Shown here one piece after another: positions 1 through 6,051 of a DNA stretch of 6,772 nucleotides. This DNA is from an uncultured Pseudorhodobacter sp. (GTDB lineage Bacteria > Pseudomonadota > Alphaproteobacteria > Rhodobacterales > Rhodobacteraceae): positions 1 through 6,772 of the forward strand of contig CAMFLG010000178.1 of assembly GCA_945957495.1 (NCBI GenBank). Reading direction: 5' to 3'. Both the position numbers and the translations under genes were made by a program. The notes beneath the pieces were generated by a model. That model did no database searches, had not been told where the DNA came from, and saw nothing but the letters and a program-made list of their open reading frames with translations. The stretch's first letter is position 1. Every line of letters begins with the position of its first letter.

Positions 1-186
1 GCCGACGCCGAAATCGCTGCGAAATCCGCCGAATCCGCCAAGCGGATCGACGAGATTCGCGCTGGCGCCGTGGCTGCCGTTTCCGAAGTCGCCCAAGACA
101 CCGCCCGCGAATTGGTGGCGGCTTTGGGTGGTCAGGCAGACGCTTCGGCCATCAGCGCCGCCGTCTCCGCCCGGCTGAAAGGGTAA
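1..186 (+). CDS. atpX: F0F1 ATP synthase subunit b' (C-terminal part)
   Basis: The window opens inside an open frame that runs 61 codons to a TAA at 184-186. The peptide is rich in Ala, Glu, Lys and Arg with regular heptad-like spacing, as expected for the coiled-coil peripheral stalk of a b-type subunit. It ends in an amphipathic segment like the part that contacts the delta subunit. Photosynthetic and related alphaproteobacteria carry two stalk subunits, b' and b, in the order atpI-atpB-atpE-atpX-atpF. The full b gene starting 4 bases downstream fits b' for this fragment. The membrane anchor and start lie outside the window, so the b' assignment rests on gene order and composition. In some databases the same gene is called atpG or atpF2. 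Confidence 0.88.
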   Translation, partial: ADAEIAAKSAESAKRIDEIRAGAVAAVSEVAQDTARELVAALGGQADASAISAAVSARLKG

Positions 187-190
187 CACG

Positions 191-748
191 ATGAAAAAAC
201 TGATCGTTCTGTTCGCCCTGCTTGCAAGCCCGGCTTTGGCCGAAACCGAAGAGGCGTTCTTCTCGCTGAAGAACACCGAATTCATCGTGCTGCTGTCGTT
301 CCTGCTGTTCGTGGCCATTCTGCTTTGGCAGAAGGTTCCGGCCAAGCTTGGTGCAATGCTGGATGCCCGCGCCAATCAGATCAAAGCTGATCTGGATCAG
401 GCCCGCGCCCTGCGCGAAGAGGCAAAGGTTCTGCTGGCCTCTTACGAAAAGAAGCAAAAGGAAGTGCTTGCGCAGTCCGAGCGTATCATCGCAACCGCCA
501 AGGAAGAGGCGCAGCTTGCCGCCGCTCAGGCCAAGGAAGATCTGAAAGCCTCGATCGCGCGTCGTCTGGCTGCCGCTGTTGAACAGATTTCCGCGGCAGA
601 GGCCTCTGCCGTGCGGCAGGTGCGTGAAAGCGCGATTTCGGTCGCCGTGGCTGCTGCTGCAGACGTGCTGTCGCAACAAACCACCGCAGCATCTGCGGCT
701 TCTTCGATTGACGCCGCAATCGCGCAGGTTGAAGCAAAGCTGCACTGA
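191..748 (+). CDS. atpF: F0F1 ATP synthase subunit b
   Basis: This 185-residue protein is the peripheral stalk subunit that holds the F1 head against the F0 ring. Residues 1-17 look like a signal peptide (basic start, hydrophobic core, Ala-Leu-Ala before Glu18). A transmembrane segment follows at about 31-46, then a long charged helix at about 50-150 rich in Ala, Lys, Glu and Gln, typical of the dimeric stalk. The ATG at 191 lies 4 bases after the b' stop. An AAAGGG at 178-183, inside the end of the b' gene, serves as ribosome-binding site, which implies coupled translation. No F1 gene (atpH) follows; a terminator does. This agrees with the split F0 and F1 operons known in Rhodobacterales. 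A cleavable-looking N-terminus is reported for some alphaproteobacterial b subunits, but cleavage cannot be judged from sequence. Confidence 0.96.
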   Translation: MKKLIVLFALLASPALAETEEAFFSLKNTEFIVLLSFLLFVAILLWQKVPAKLGAMLDARANQIKADLDQARALREEAKVLLASYEKKQKEVLAQSERIIATAKEEAQLAAAQAKEDLKASIARRLAAAVEQISAAEASAVRQVRESAISVAVAAAADVLSQQTTAASAASSIDAAIAQVEAKLH

Positions 749-768
749 TCCAGCGATTGAGATCTTGC

Positions 769-796
769 AAAGGCCCGGGAATCTCCCGGGCCTTTT
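769..796 (+). terminator. Terminator of the F0 ATP synthase operon, probably bidirectional
   Basis: A perfect 12-bp inverted repeat (769-780 with 784-795) closes a 3-base loop and ends in a run of four T at 793-796. It starts 20 bases after the atpF stop. The AAA at the other foot gives TTT on the minus strand, so it can also stop transcription of the convergent regulator gene, whose stop codon lies only one base away at 798-800. Confidence 0.93.
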
Positions 797-797
797 G

Positions 798-1565
798 CTA
801 TCTTTGCCGCTCTTGTTCCAACCGGCGCCGCGCGATGTCTTCGTTGCGCCGGGCCTTGATCTGGTCCTGCATGGCCTGTTCAACAAACCCCAGATGCGCC
901 GCCACCGCCAAACGCGCGCCCGCGCCGTCACGGGCCTGAATGGTGGCATTGATCGCCCGATGCTGCGCCAAAAGGCTGTCGCGGATATCGCGGGCCTGAA
1001 ACATCACTTGCCGATTGTAAAACACACCCTGCCGCAGCAGATCATACATCGACCGCATCATGTGCAGCATCACCACATTATGGCTGGCCTCGATGATTGC
1101 CATGTGAAAACTGGCGTCCAGATCAGCCTCGTCCGAGGGGTCGCGTTTCAGGTGCGCGGCCTCCATCTTGGCCAGAATCGCGGCGATGACCTGAAGGTCG
1201 CTTTCGGTGCCAAACTGCGCTGCACGTTCGGCGGCCAACCCCTCCATATCGCGGCGAAAGGCGAGGTAATCGAACACCGCCTCTTCATGGCTGGCAAACA
1301 GTCCTACCAAGGCCGGAGAGAACGCCGAACCCAGCACATCGCCCACATAAACGCCCGCGCCCTGACGGCTGACCAACAGCCCGCGCGCCTGCAGATCGGC
1401 GATGGCTTCGCGCAGCGACGGGCGCGATACGCCCATCCGGTCCGACAGATCCCGTTCGGCGGGCAACCGTTCGCCCGGTTTCAGGATGCCGCGCAGGATC
1501 AGCGTTTCGATCTGCGACACCACGCTTTGCGACAGTCTTTCGGCTTCGATCTTCTGAAAGGGCAT
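798..1565 (-). CDS. GntR-family transcriptional regulator, FadR subfamily (FCD domain)
   Basis: This is a 255-residue DNA-binding regulator. Residues 11-75 form the GntR winged helix-turn-helix, with the core LPAERDLSDRMGVSRPSLRE around 34-53 and a wing near RQGAGVYV. Residues about 92-230 form the all-helical FCD ligand domain. Asp150, His154, His202 and His224 occupy the positions expected for the metal site that binds carboxylate effectors in this family. The closest well-known relatives in type are PdhR and LldR; the effector cannot be read from sequence. An in-frame ATG at 1607 would add 14 residues, but I reject it: it lies between the -35 and -10 of the likely promoter. The ATG at 1563-1565 has a GGAG six bases upstream. 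The tail after 230 is strongly charged (Arg, Glu, Gln). No obvious metabolic target gene is adjacent, so its regulon is unknown apart from likely autoregulation. Confidence 0.93.
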   Translation of the reverse strand: MPFQKIEAERLSQSVVSQIETLILRGILKPGERLPAERDLSDRMGVSRPSLREAIADLQARGLLVSRQGAGVYVGDVLGSAFSPALVGLFASHEEAVFDYLAFRRDMEGLAAERAAQFGTESDLQVIAAILAKMEAAHLKRDPSDEADLDASFHMAIIEASHNVVMLHMMRSMYDLLRQGVFYNRQVMFQARDIRDSLLAQHRAINATIQARDGAGARLAVAAHLGFVEQAMQDQIKARRNEDIARRRLEQERQR

Positions 1566-1577
1566 GTTCGGCTCCGG

Positions 1578-1600
1578 ATTGGTGCAAACATATGACCAAT
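1578..1600. promoter_or_regulatory. Palindromic operator candidate over the regulator's promoter
   Basis: ATTGGT at 1578-1583 and ACCAAT at 1595-1600 form a perfect 6-bp inverted repeat with an 11-base spacer, covering the -10 box of the regulator promoter. FadR-subfamily proteins such as PdhR and LldR bind ATTGGT-N3-ACCAAT type sites. The half-sites match but the spacing is 8 bases wider, so this may be a variant operator or two half-sites. The position suggests negative autoregulation, an inference. Confidence 0.55.
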
Positions 1601-1615
1601 TCCGCAAAGTCTCAA
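1587..1615 (-). promoter_or_regulatory. Likely sigma-70 type promoter of the GntR regulator
   Basis: On the minus strand TTGAGA (1615-1610) and TATGTT (1592-1587) are separated by exactly 17 bases. The start of transcription would fall near 1580, giving a short leader of about 15-20 bases that carries the GGAG ribosome-binding site. This supports translation from 1565. Identified by eye from consensus and spacing; not experimentally supported. Confidence 0.6.
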
Positions 1616-1620
1616 TGCAG

Positions 1621-1645
1621 AAGGGCCGGGAGAGCCCCGGCCCTT
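1621..1645 (-). terminator. Terminator of the OmpA-type lipoprotein gene
   Basis: A perfect 10-bp GC-rich inverted repeat (1621-1630 with 1636-1645) around a 5-base loop lies 19 bases past the lipoprotein stop on the minus strand. It is followed by only a weak T content (TTCTGCATT), so termination may be partial. It ends 5 bases from the -35 box of the regulator promoter and would insulate the regulator from upstream transcription. Confidence 0.75.
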
Positions 1646-1664
1646 GCGCTAAACTTCAATCCGT

Positions 1665-2321
1665 TCAGTTTGTCGGGCGGATGATGATTTCCACGCGCCG
1701 GTTCAGCGCACGACCCTCTGGCGTCAGGTTGGAGGCCACCGGTTGCTCTTCGCCACGACCAAAGGCCGAGATACGCGCATTCGGCACGCCGCTGTCGCGC
1801 AGGACGTTGGCGACAGACACCGCGCGGCGCTGCGACAGATCCTGGTTCATCGCGGCAGAGCCGACGTTGTCGGTATGGCCAATCACCTGAACATTGCTGT
1901 TGGGGTATTTCAGCAAAGACGCACCCACCGCCCGGATGTCACGCTGCAGGGCGGGGTTCAGGGCGGCGCTGCCGGTATCAAACAGCAGATCCTGCGGCAT
2001 GTTCACCGTCAGGAAAGTACCGTTGTTGGTGACGGAAATATCCGAATTTGTGATCGACGCGCGCATTTCGGCCGTTTGCTGGTCCAGGCTGCTGCCAACC
2101 GCTGCACCCAGTCCCGCGCCCACCACCGCACCAATCACCGCGTTGGTGGCGCGACTGCGGCTGTTGTTGCCAGACAGCGCACCGACACCGGCGCCGATAA
2201 TGCCGCCGGTGATCGCACCGCCACGGGTCTGCGCGCCCGGCGCGGCATCAGGATTGGGGGCGCAGGCACCCAAAGTCAGAACTGCAACAGAGGTAAGGAT
2301 TAGCGGGGTCTTGAACGTCAT
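1665..2321 (-). CDS. OmpA-family lipoprotein with glycine-zipper domain (YiaD-like)
   Basis: This 218-residue protein is predicted to be an outer-membrane lipoprotein that anchors the envelope to peptidoglycan. Residues 1-19 are a lipoprotein signal peptide ending in the lipobox Leu-Gly-Ala-Cys, with Cys20 as lipidation site. Residues about 34-76 are a glycine-zipper segment with two Gly/Ala-rich hydrophobic stretches. Residues about 100-216 are an OmpA C-terminal domain. Within it HTDNVGS (149-155) and LSQRRA (162-167) place Asp151 and Arg166 15 residues apart, as in the diaminopimelate-binding pair of OmpA. The overall layout matches YiaD-like proteins. The start has GAGAGG six bases upstream of the ATG. 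A small 5-bp hairpin (2344-2357) lies in the likely mRNA leader and might also weakly terminate the upstream ada-like gene, whose stop is 107 bases away. The role in Rhodobacterales is not established; a structural function is likely. Confidence 0.93.
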   Translation of the reverse strand: MTFKTPLILTSVAVLTLGACAPNPDAAPGAQTRGGAITGGIIGAGVGALSGNNSRSRATNAVIGAVVGAGLGAAVGSSLDQQTAEMRASITNSDISVTNNGTFLTVNMPQDLLFDTGSAALNPALQRDIRAVGASLLKYPNSNVQVIGHTDNVGSAAMNQDLSQRRAVSVANVLRDSGVPNARISAFGRGEEQPVASNLTPEGRALNRRVEIIIRPTN

Positions 2322-2428
2322 CTACTGCCTCTCAAAATTCGCTGGCCGCATTCGGCCTTGGGGGCAGCTTATAGCAGGCTTGAATTGCAAGGCACAGTCG
2401 GCACAACCCGGCGGCAAGAAGTCGCGCA

Positions 2429-3286
2429 TCAAGTTTCAGGGAGCGCCTCTTCGCGGGCCGATTCCCACGCCAGCATTGCCCGCTTGACCGGCAGGCCCCA
2501 GTGATATCCGCCCAAACCGCCGGATTTGCGGATGGCCCGGTGGCAGGGGATCAGCAGGCTGATCGGATTGCGGCCAACGGCGGTGCCCACCGCCCTGACG
2601 GCCTTGGGCGTGCCGATGAACCCAGCAATATCACCATAGGTCGTGACGTGGCCCGATGGGATTTTCAGCAGCGCCTCCCACACCTTGATCTGAAACGGTG
2701 CGCCGATCAGGTGCAGCGGGGCAGGGGCATTGCCATGCTCATCCGCCCGCAAGGCAGCCAGCACCCACGGTCGCAACGCCGTGGGGTCTTCCACAAAATC
2801 CGCCCGGGGCCAGCGGTGAAACAAATCCTCGAACGCGGCAGCCTCGCCCATTTCGGCGGCAAAGCCCATGCCGCAGATGCCCTTGTCCGTACCCATCACG
2901 ATGGCGGGGCCAAAGGGGCTATCAAACCAGCCCCATAGGATTGTCAGCCCCTCACCACCGCGCGCCACATCGCCGGGGGTCATCGCCTCCCATGTCAGGA
3001 AAAGATCGTGCAGGCGGCCTGTGCCGGAAAGCCCGGTTTCCGCTGCCACGTCCAGCAATGTGTGCTTTTCCGCCAACAGCCTGCGGGCATGGTCCAGCGT
3101 CAGGTATTGCTGATAACGTTTTGGCGACACACCCACCCATTGCGAAAAGGTGCGCTGAAAATGCGCCGTACTCATGCCCATTTTTGCGGCCAATTCGTCC
3201 AGGCTCAACCCCGGCCCTGCCGCATCAATGATCTTCAGGGCGCGGCCGATGACGGCGTAATGATAGGCGGGGGATTGATCGGTCAT
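2429..3286 (-). CDS. ada: Ada-like protein: AraC-type HTH fused to methylated-DNA-cysteine S-methyltransferase
   Basis: This 285-residue protein repairs O6-alkylguanine (and O4-alkylthymine) by irreversible transfer of the alkyl group to a cysteine. Residues about 26-107 form an AraC-type DNA-binding domain with the second helix-turn-helix near LLDVAAETGLSGTGRLHDLF. Residues about 118-275 form the methyltransferase: FQIKVWEAL at 198-206, RAVG at 231-234, GRNP at 238-241 and the active site PCHR at 247-250, so Cys248 is the acceptor. The GGYHWGLPVKRAML element after it is also typical. E. coli Ada has an N-terminal zinc domain whose methylated cysteine turns it into an activator; that domain is absent here and there is no room for it before the start. 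An upstream in-frame ATG at 3373 is rejected because the ATG at 3286 has AAGGAGAC with ideal spacing, and the extra 29 residues look like non-coding sequence. The gene is divergent from nth. Confidence 0.95.
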   Translation of the reverse strand: MTDQSPAYHYAVIGRALKIIDAAGPGLSLDELAAKMGMSTAHFQRTFSQWVGVSPKRYQQYLTLDHARRLLAEKHTLLDVAAETGLSGTGRLHDLFLTWEAMTPGDVARGGEGLTILWGWFDSPFGPAIVMGTDKGICGMGFAAEMGEAAAFEDLFHRWPRADFVEDPTALRPWVLAALRADEHGNAPAPLHLIGAPFQIKVWEALLKIPSGHVTTYGDIAGFIGTPKAVRAVGTAVGRNPISLLIPCHRAIRKSGGLGGYHWGLPVKRAMLAWESAREEALPET

Positions 3287-3383
3287 ATCTGTCTCCTTGC
3301 CGATACCATAGGGGCGCGAAATCGCGCGCGCGACCCGTTTCCTGCGGCTTGTGAGCGCGCCTGTGGCATGCATAGATGGCCCG
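3287..3383. promoter_or_regulatory. Divergent intergenic region between ada-like gene and nth
   Basis: This 97-base spacer must carry the promoters of both divergent repair genes. It contains GCGCGA-AA-TCGCGC at 3314-3327, a near-perfect inverted repeat followed by alternating CG, and a strong ribosome-binding site (AAGGAGAC on the minus strand at about 3293-3300) for the ada-like gene. I could not identify a convincing -35/-10 pair in either direction, so the palindrome as an operator is only a suggestion. Confidence 0.4.
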
Positions 3384-4028
3384 ATGACACGCCAGCTTGA
3401 TTACCCCGCGATGCAGCGCATTTTCACCCGGTTCCAGCAGATCGAGCCGGAGCCGAAGGGCGAATTGCATCACAGCAACGCCTTTACTTTGGTGGTGGCA
3501 GTGGCGCTATCGGCGCAGGCAACCGATGTGGGGGTGAACCGGGCGACTGCAAAGCTGTTCCAGATCGCCGATACGCCGGAAAAGATGCTGGCGCTGGGTG
3601 AAGAAGGCCTGATCGAACATATCAAGACGATCGGGCTTTTCCGCAACAAGGCAAAGAACGTGATCCGGCTTAGCCAGATCCTGATCGACACATTCGGCGG
3701 TCAGGTTCCATCCTCGCGCGCGGCGCTGATGACGTTGCCCGGGGTGGGTCGCAAGACCGCCAATGTGGTGCTGAACATGTGGTTTCACATGCCGGCGCAG
3801 GCGGTGGACACGCATATCTTCCGCCTGGGCAACCGCAGCGGCATCGCCCCCGGCAAGGACGAGGCGGCGGTTGAACGTGCCATCGAAGACAACGTTCCGG
3901 CGGAATTTCAACAGCACGCCCACCACTGGCTTATTTTGCACGGGCGGTATATCTGCATCGCGCGCAAACCCAAATGCGGCATCTGCCCGATCCGCGATGA
4001 CTGCCTGTATGAGGAAAAGACCCTATGA
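3384..4028 (+). CDS. nth: Endonuclease III (DNA glycosylase/AP lyase)
   Basis: This 214-residue enzyme starts base excision repair by removing oxidised pyrimidines and cleaving the abasic site by beta-elimination. It aligns by eye with E. coli Nth over its whole length: LSAQATDVGVN (42-52), the helix-hairpin-helix LPGVGRKTANVVLN (118-131) with catalytic Lys124, VDTHIFR (141-147) with catalytic Asp142, and HHWLILHGRYICIARKP. The 4Fe-4S cluster motif is intact as Cys191-X6-Cys198-X2-Cys201-X5-Cys207. The start is uncertain: a GTG at 3351 is in frame, but the ATG at 3384 gives the family's usual length and an N-terminus that begins right at the first conserved helix. Neither has a strong ribosome-binding site. 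The stop overlaps the next gene's ATG by 4 bases, so the two are translationally coupled. Confidence 0.97.
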   Translation: MTRQLDYPAMQRIFTRFQQIEPEPKGELHHSNAFTLVVAVALSAQATDVGVNRATAKLFQIADTPEKMLALGEEGLIEHIKTIGLFRNKAKNVIRLSQILIDTFGGQVPSSRAALMTLPGVGRKTANVVLNMWFHMPAQAVDTHIFRLGNRSGIAPGKDEAAVERAIEDNVPAEFQQHAHHWLILHGRYICIARKPKCGICPIRDDCLYEEKTL

Positions 4029-5008
4029 AACGTTATCAGGTTGTCGGCATCGGCAATGCCATCGTTGATGTGTTCGCGCAGGCGGACGACAGCTTTCTTG
4101 AACTGATGGGGATCGAGAAGGGCATCATGCAACTGGTGGAGCGCGAACGGGGCGAATTGTTGTACGCCGCGATGAAAGACCGCGTGCAGGCGCCGGGCGG
4201 TTCGGTGGCCAACACCCTGGCGGGCATCGGCAATCTGGGGCTGACCACCGCCTTCATTGGCCGGGTCCACGATGACGCGCTGGGGCGGTTCTATGCCACC
4301 ACCATGGCAGAGGGTGGAACAGATTTTCCCAACCGCCCGGTCGCGGGGGGGGAATTGCCGACCTCGCGGTCGATGATTTTCGTGGCACCGGATGGTGAAC
4401 GGTCGATGAACACCTATCTGGGGATTTCCTCTGAACTTGGCCCCGAGGATGTGGCCGATGACGTGGCAGGTCAGGCGGCCTTGTTGTTTCTGGAAGGCTA
4501 TCTTTACGATAAACCCAAGGGCAAGCAGGCGTTTGAACGCGCAGCCAAGCTGTGCCGCGCCGCAGGCGGGCTTGCCGGGATCGCCCTGTCCGACCCATTC
4601 TGCGTGGACCGGCACCGCAATGACTTCCGCCGCCTTGTCAAGGATCTGGACTATGTGATCGGCAACGAACACGAATGGTCCAGCCTGTACCAGACCGATC
4701 TGGAAAGCGCGCTGAAACAGGCCTCGCAGGATGCGGGACTGGTGGCCTGCACCCGGTCGGGGGATGAGGTCATCGTGATCCGGGGCGAGGATCGCGCCGT
4801 GGTTCCGGTGCATCGTGTGGTGCCGGTGGACGCAACCGGCGCGGGCGACCAGTTCGCGGCAGGCTTCCTGTATGGGATTTCAACCGGACGCAGCCTTGAG
4901 GTTGCTGGCCGGATGGGCTGCGTTGCCGCAACCGAGGTGATCGGCCACTTTGGCGCACGGCCGGAGGCCAGCCTTGCCGATCTTTTCGCTGCTCAAGGCC
5001 TGATCTGA
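4025..5008 (+). CDS. PfkB-family carbohydrate/nucleoside kinase (adenosine kinase-like)
   Basis: This 327-residue ribokinase-fold kinase phosphorylates a sugar or nucleoside with ATP. The N-terminus VVGIGNAIVDV (6-16) matches the family's opening strand. APGGSVANTLAGIGNLG (56-72) is PfkB signature 1, with the Gly-Gly and Asn63 that bind the substrate. NEHE at 214-217 corresponds to the conserved N-x-x-E motif linked to Mg/phosphate binding. VDATGAGDQFAAGF (268-281) is signature 2, with the anion hole and catalytic base Asp275. Length and motif style resemble proteins annotated as adenosine kinase in alphaproteobacteria, but substrate specificity in this superfamily is not safely read from sequence; ribokinase, fructokinase or another nucleoside kinase is possible. 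The ATGA overlap with nth indicates one operon. The hairpin at 5072-5096 closes it. Confidence 0.93.
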   Translation: MKRYQVVGIGNAIVDVFAQADDSFLELMGIEKGIMQLVERERGELLYAAMKDRVQAPGGSVANTLAGIGNLGLTTAFIGRVHDDALGRFYATTMAEGGTDFPNRPVAGGELPTSRSMIFVAPDGERSMNTYLGISSELGPEDVADDVAGQAALLFLEGYLYDKPKGKQAFERAAKLCRAAGGLAGIALSDPFCVDRHRNDFRRLVKDLDYVIGNEHEWSSLYQTDLESALKQASQDAGLVACTRSGDEVIVIRGEDRAVVPVHRVVPVDATGAGDQFAAGFLYGISTGRSLEVAGRMGCVAATEVIGHFGARPEASLADLFAAQGLI

Positions 5009-5061
5009 CCGCCGCCGCCTTGGTGGCACCGGCCCTGAATCTCGGGCGATGTAAACCGGCG

Positions 5062-5095
5062 AATGTCGTGCAATGTCGCGTGTTTGCGCGACATT
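5062..5095. repeat. Triple AATGTCG motif: two direct, one inverted copy
   Basis: AATGTCG occurs at 5062-5068 and 5072-5078, spaced by 10 bases (one helical turn), and its complement CGACATT at 5089-5095. The second and third copies form the terminator stem; the first could pair with the third instead. It may be a chance slippage product of the terminator arm or a pair of binding sites; no known motif is recognised. Confidence 0.5.
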
Positions 5096-5096
5096 T
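5072..5096 (+). terminator. Terminator of the nth-kinase operon
   Basis: A perfect 9-bp inverted repeat (5072-5080 with 5087-5095) around a 6-base loop, ending in TTTT, lies 63 bases after the kinase stop. Upstream of it, GCCC (5032-5035) and GGGC (5044-5047) with inner GA/TC pairs make a smaller imperfect hairpin. The remaining spacer (5097-5179) must hold the promoter of the next gene, but no convincing -35/-10 pair was seen. Confidence 0.8.
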
Positions 5097-5179
5097 TGCT
5101 TGCCTCGCTTTGGCGCGGGCGGCATGTTGACGCCCAGCAGCCCACGCACGCAGGCGAAAACGGGCAATGAGGGCGGGCG

Positions 5180-6046
5180 ATGCAACAAGACTATCAGGTG
5201 GCGGCACTTTGGATCGGCGGACCGCTCAGCTATCTGGAGCAGCTTTGCCTCAAATCCTTTGTTGATGCGGGCCAGCACATCCGGCTTTACCGCTACGAGG
5301 ATATTCCGAACGTCCCCGAGGGTGTCGAGGTTGCCGACGCGGCCGAAATCATGCCGCTGACCGGCTTTCTGCGCCACGAACGCACCGGCAGCCCGGCGCT
5401 GCATTCCGACCTGTTCCGCTATCACATGCTGGCCAAGCTGGATCGCACGATTTGGGCCGATACAGATGCCTATTGTGTCAAGCCGTTCCGCACAGCCAGT
5501 GGCCATTTCCATGCCTGGGAATCCGAAACCGGCATCAATGGCGGCGTGCTGGGCCTGCCACAAGACAGCGAAACGCTGGCGGGATTGCTGGAATTCACCC
5601 GCGACGAGTATGCCGTGCCGCTGTGGTATGATGAGGCGTATCGGGCCGAGTTGCAGGCGGCGCGCGATGCGGGCAAGCCTGTGCATGTTTCGGAACAGCC
5701 CTGGGGTGTCTGGGGCCCGCATGCGATCACGCATTTCCTCAAGACCACGGGTGAGGTGCGGTTTTCGATGCCCCGCGTCGCGCTTTACCCCTTTGCCTAC
5801 GAAGATCGGCGCCTGATGCTGAAACCCGGCGTACCAGTCGCGGATTATGTCACGGACGAGACTTATTCGATCCACTTCTATGGCCGCCGGATGCGCGCGC
5901 GTATTCTAGAGAAGGAAGAGGGCGGTGTGCCGCGCCCGCGCAGTCTGGTTGGCCAGTTGCTGCGCAAACATAAGATCGACCCTGCCGCCGCCCCCCTCCG
6001 CCGCCCCGCCGCAAAGCCAGAGGCCGAGGCGGATACCGACGATTGA
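5180..6046 (+). CDS. DXD glycosyltransferase-like protein (GT32/capsular-synthesis type)
   Basis: This 288-residue protein looks like a retaining sugar transferase of the GT-A fold related to the GT32, capsular polysaccharide synthesis and alpha-1,4-glycosyltransferase group. The key block is SDLFRYHMLAKL (76-87) followed by WADTDAYCVKPF (92-103). Asp94-Thr-Asp96 is the DXD motif that binds the metal and nucleotide sugar, and the preceding Ser-Asp-x-x-Arg-Tyr is the usual partner motif. GINGGVLGLP (118-127), WGVWGPHAIT (175-184) and a late HFYG (232-235) also fit such enzymes. There is no signal peptide or membrane segment, so it is probably cytoplasmic. The last 20 residues are a Pro/Ala-rich tail with an acidic end, probably disordered. 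The ATG at 5180 is preceded by GAGGG six bases upstream. No polysaccharide or export genes are near it, so donor and acceptor are unknown. Confidence 0.8.
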   Translation: MQQDYQVAALWIGGPLSYLEQLCLKSFVDAGQHIRLYRYEDIPNVPEGVEVADAAEIMPLTGFLRHERTGSPALHSDLFRYHMLAKLDRTIWADTDAYCVKPFRTASGHFHAWESETGINGGVLGLPQDSETLAGLLEFTRDEYAVPLWYDEAYRAELQAARDAGKPVHVSEQPWGVWGPHAITHFLKTTGEVRFSMPRVALYPFAYEDRRLMLKPGVPVADYVTDETYSIHFYGRRMRARILEKEEGGVPRPRSLVGQLLRKHKIDPAAAPLRRPAAKPEAEADTDD

Positions 6047-6051
6047 TCCCG

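Noticed and set aside
152..949. Minus-strand open frame of 265 codons across atpF and the terminator
   Set aside because: It runs antisense to the well-supported atpF gene and through the terminator hairpin, with no family features.
579..1595. Long plus-strand open frame of 338 codons running antisense to the GntR regulator
   Set aside because: It is a high-GC shadow: composition is rich in Arg, His, Gln and Pro with no domain pattern, and the opposite strand encodes a complete recognisable regulator.
1566..1607. N-terminal extension of the GntR regulator from an ATG at 1607
   Set aside because: The extension covers the -10 box and palindrome, and the downstream ATG at 1565 has a GGAG at the right distance and starts at the conserved domain.
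2368..2373. TATAAG on the minus strand as a -10 box for the lipoprotein gene
   Set aside because: No acceptable -35 element lies 16-18 bases upstream; kept only as a weak possibility.
2698..3231. Plus-strand open frame of 177 codons opposite the ada-like gene
   Set aside because: It is rich in Pro, Arg and Ala with no recognisable domain and is fully antisense to a complete repair protein.
3287..3373. N-terminal extension of the ada-like protein
   Set aside because: The ATG at 3286 has an ideal AAGGAGAC site, and the extra 29 residues do not resemble the Ada zinc domain (no paired cysteines).
3908..4813. Minus-strand open frame of 301 codons opposite nth and the kinase
   Set aside because: The protein has no motifs, and the plus strand encodes two clear enzyme families over the same bases.
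4880..5875. Minus-strand open frame of 331 codons opposite the kinase end and glycosyltransferase
   Set aside because: It crosses a terminator and two sense genes and shows Arg/His-rich shadow composition.
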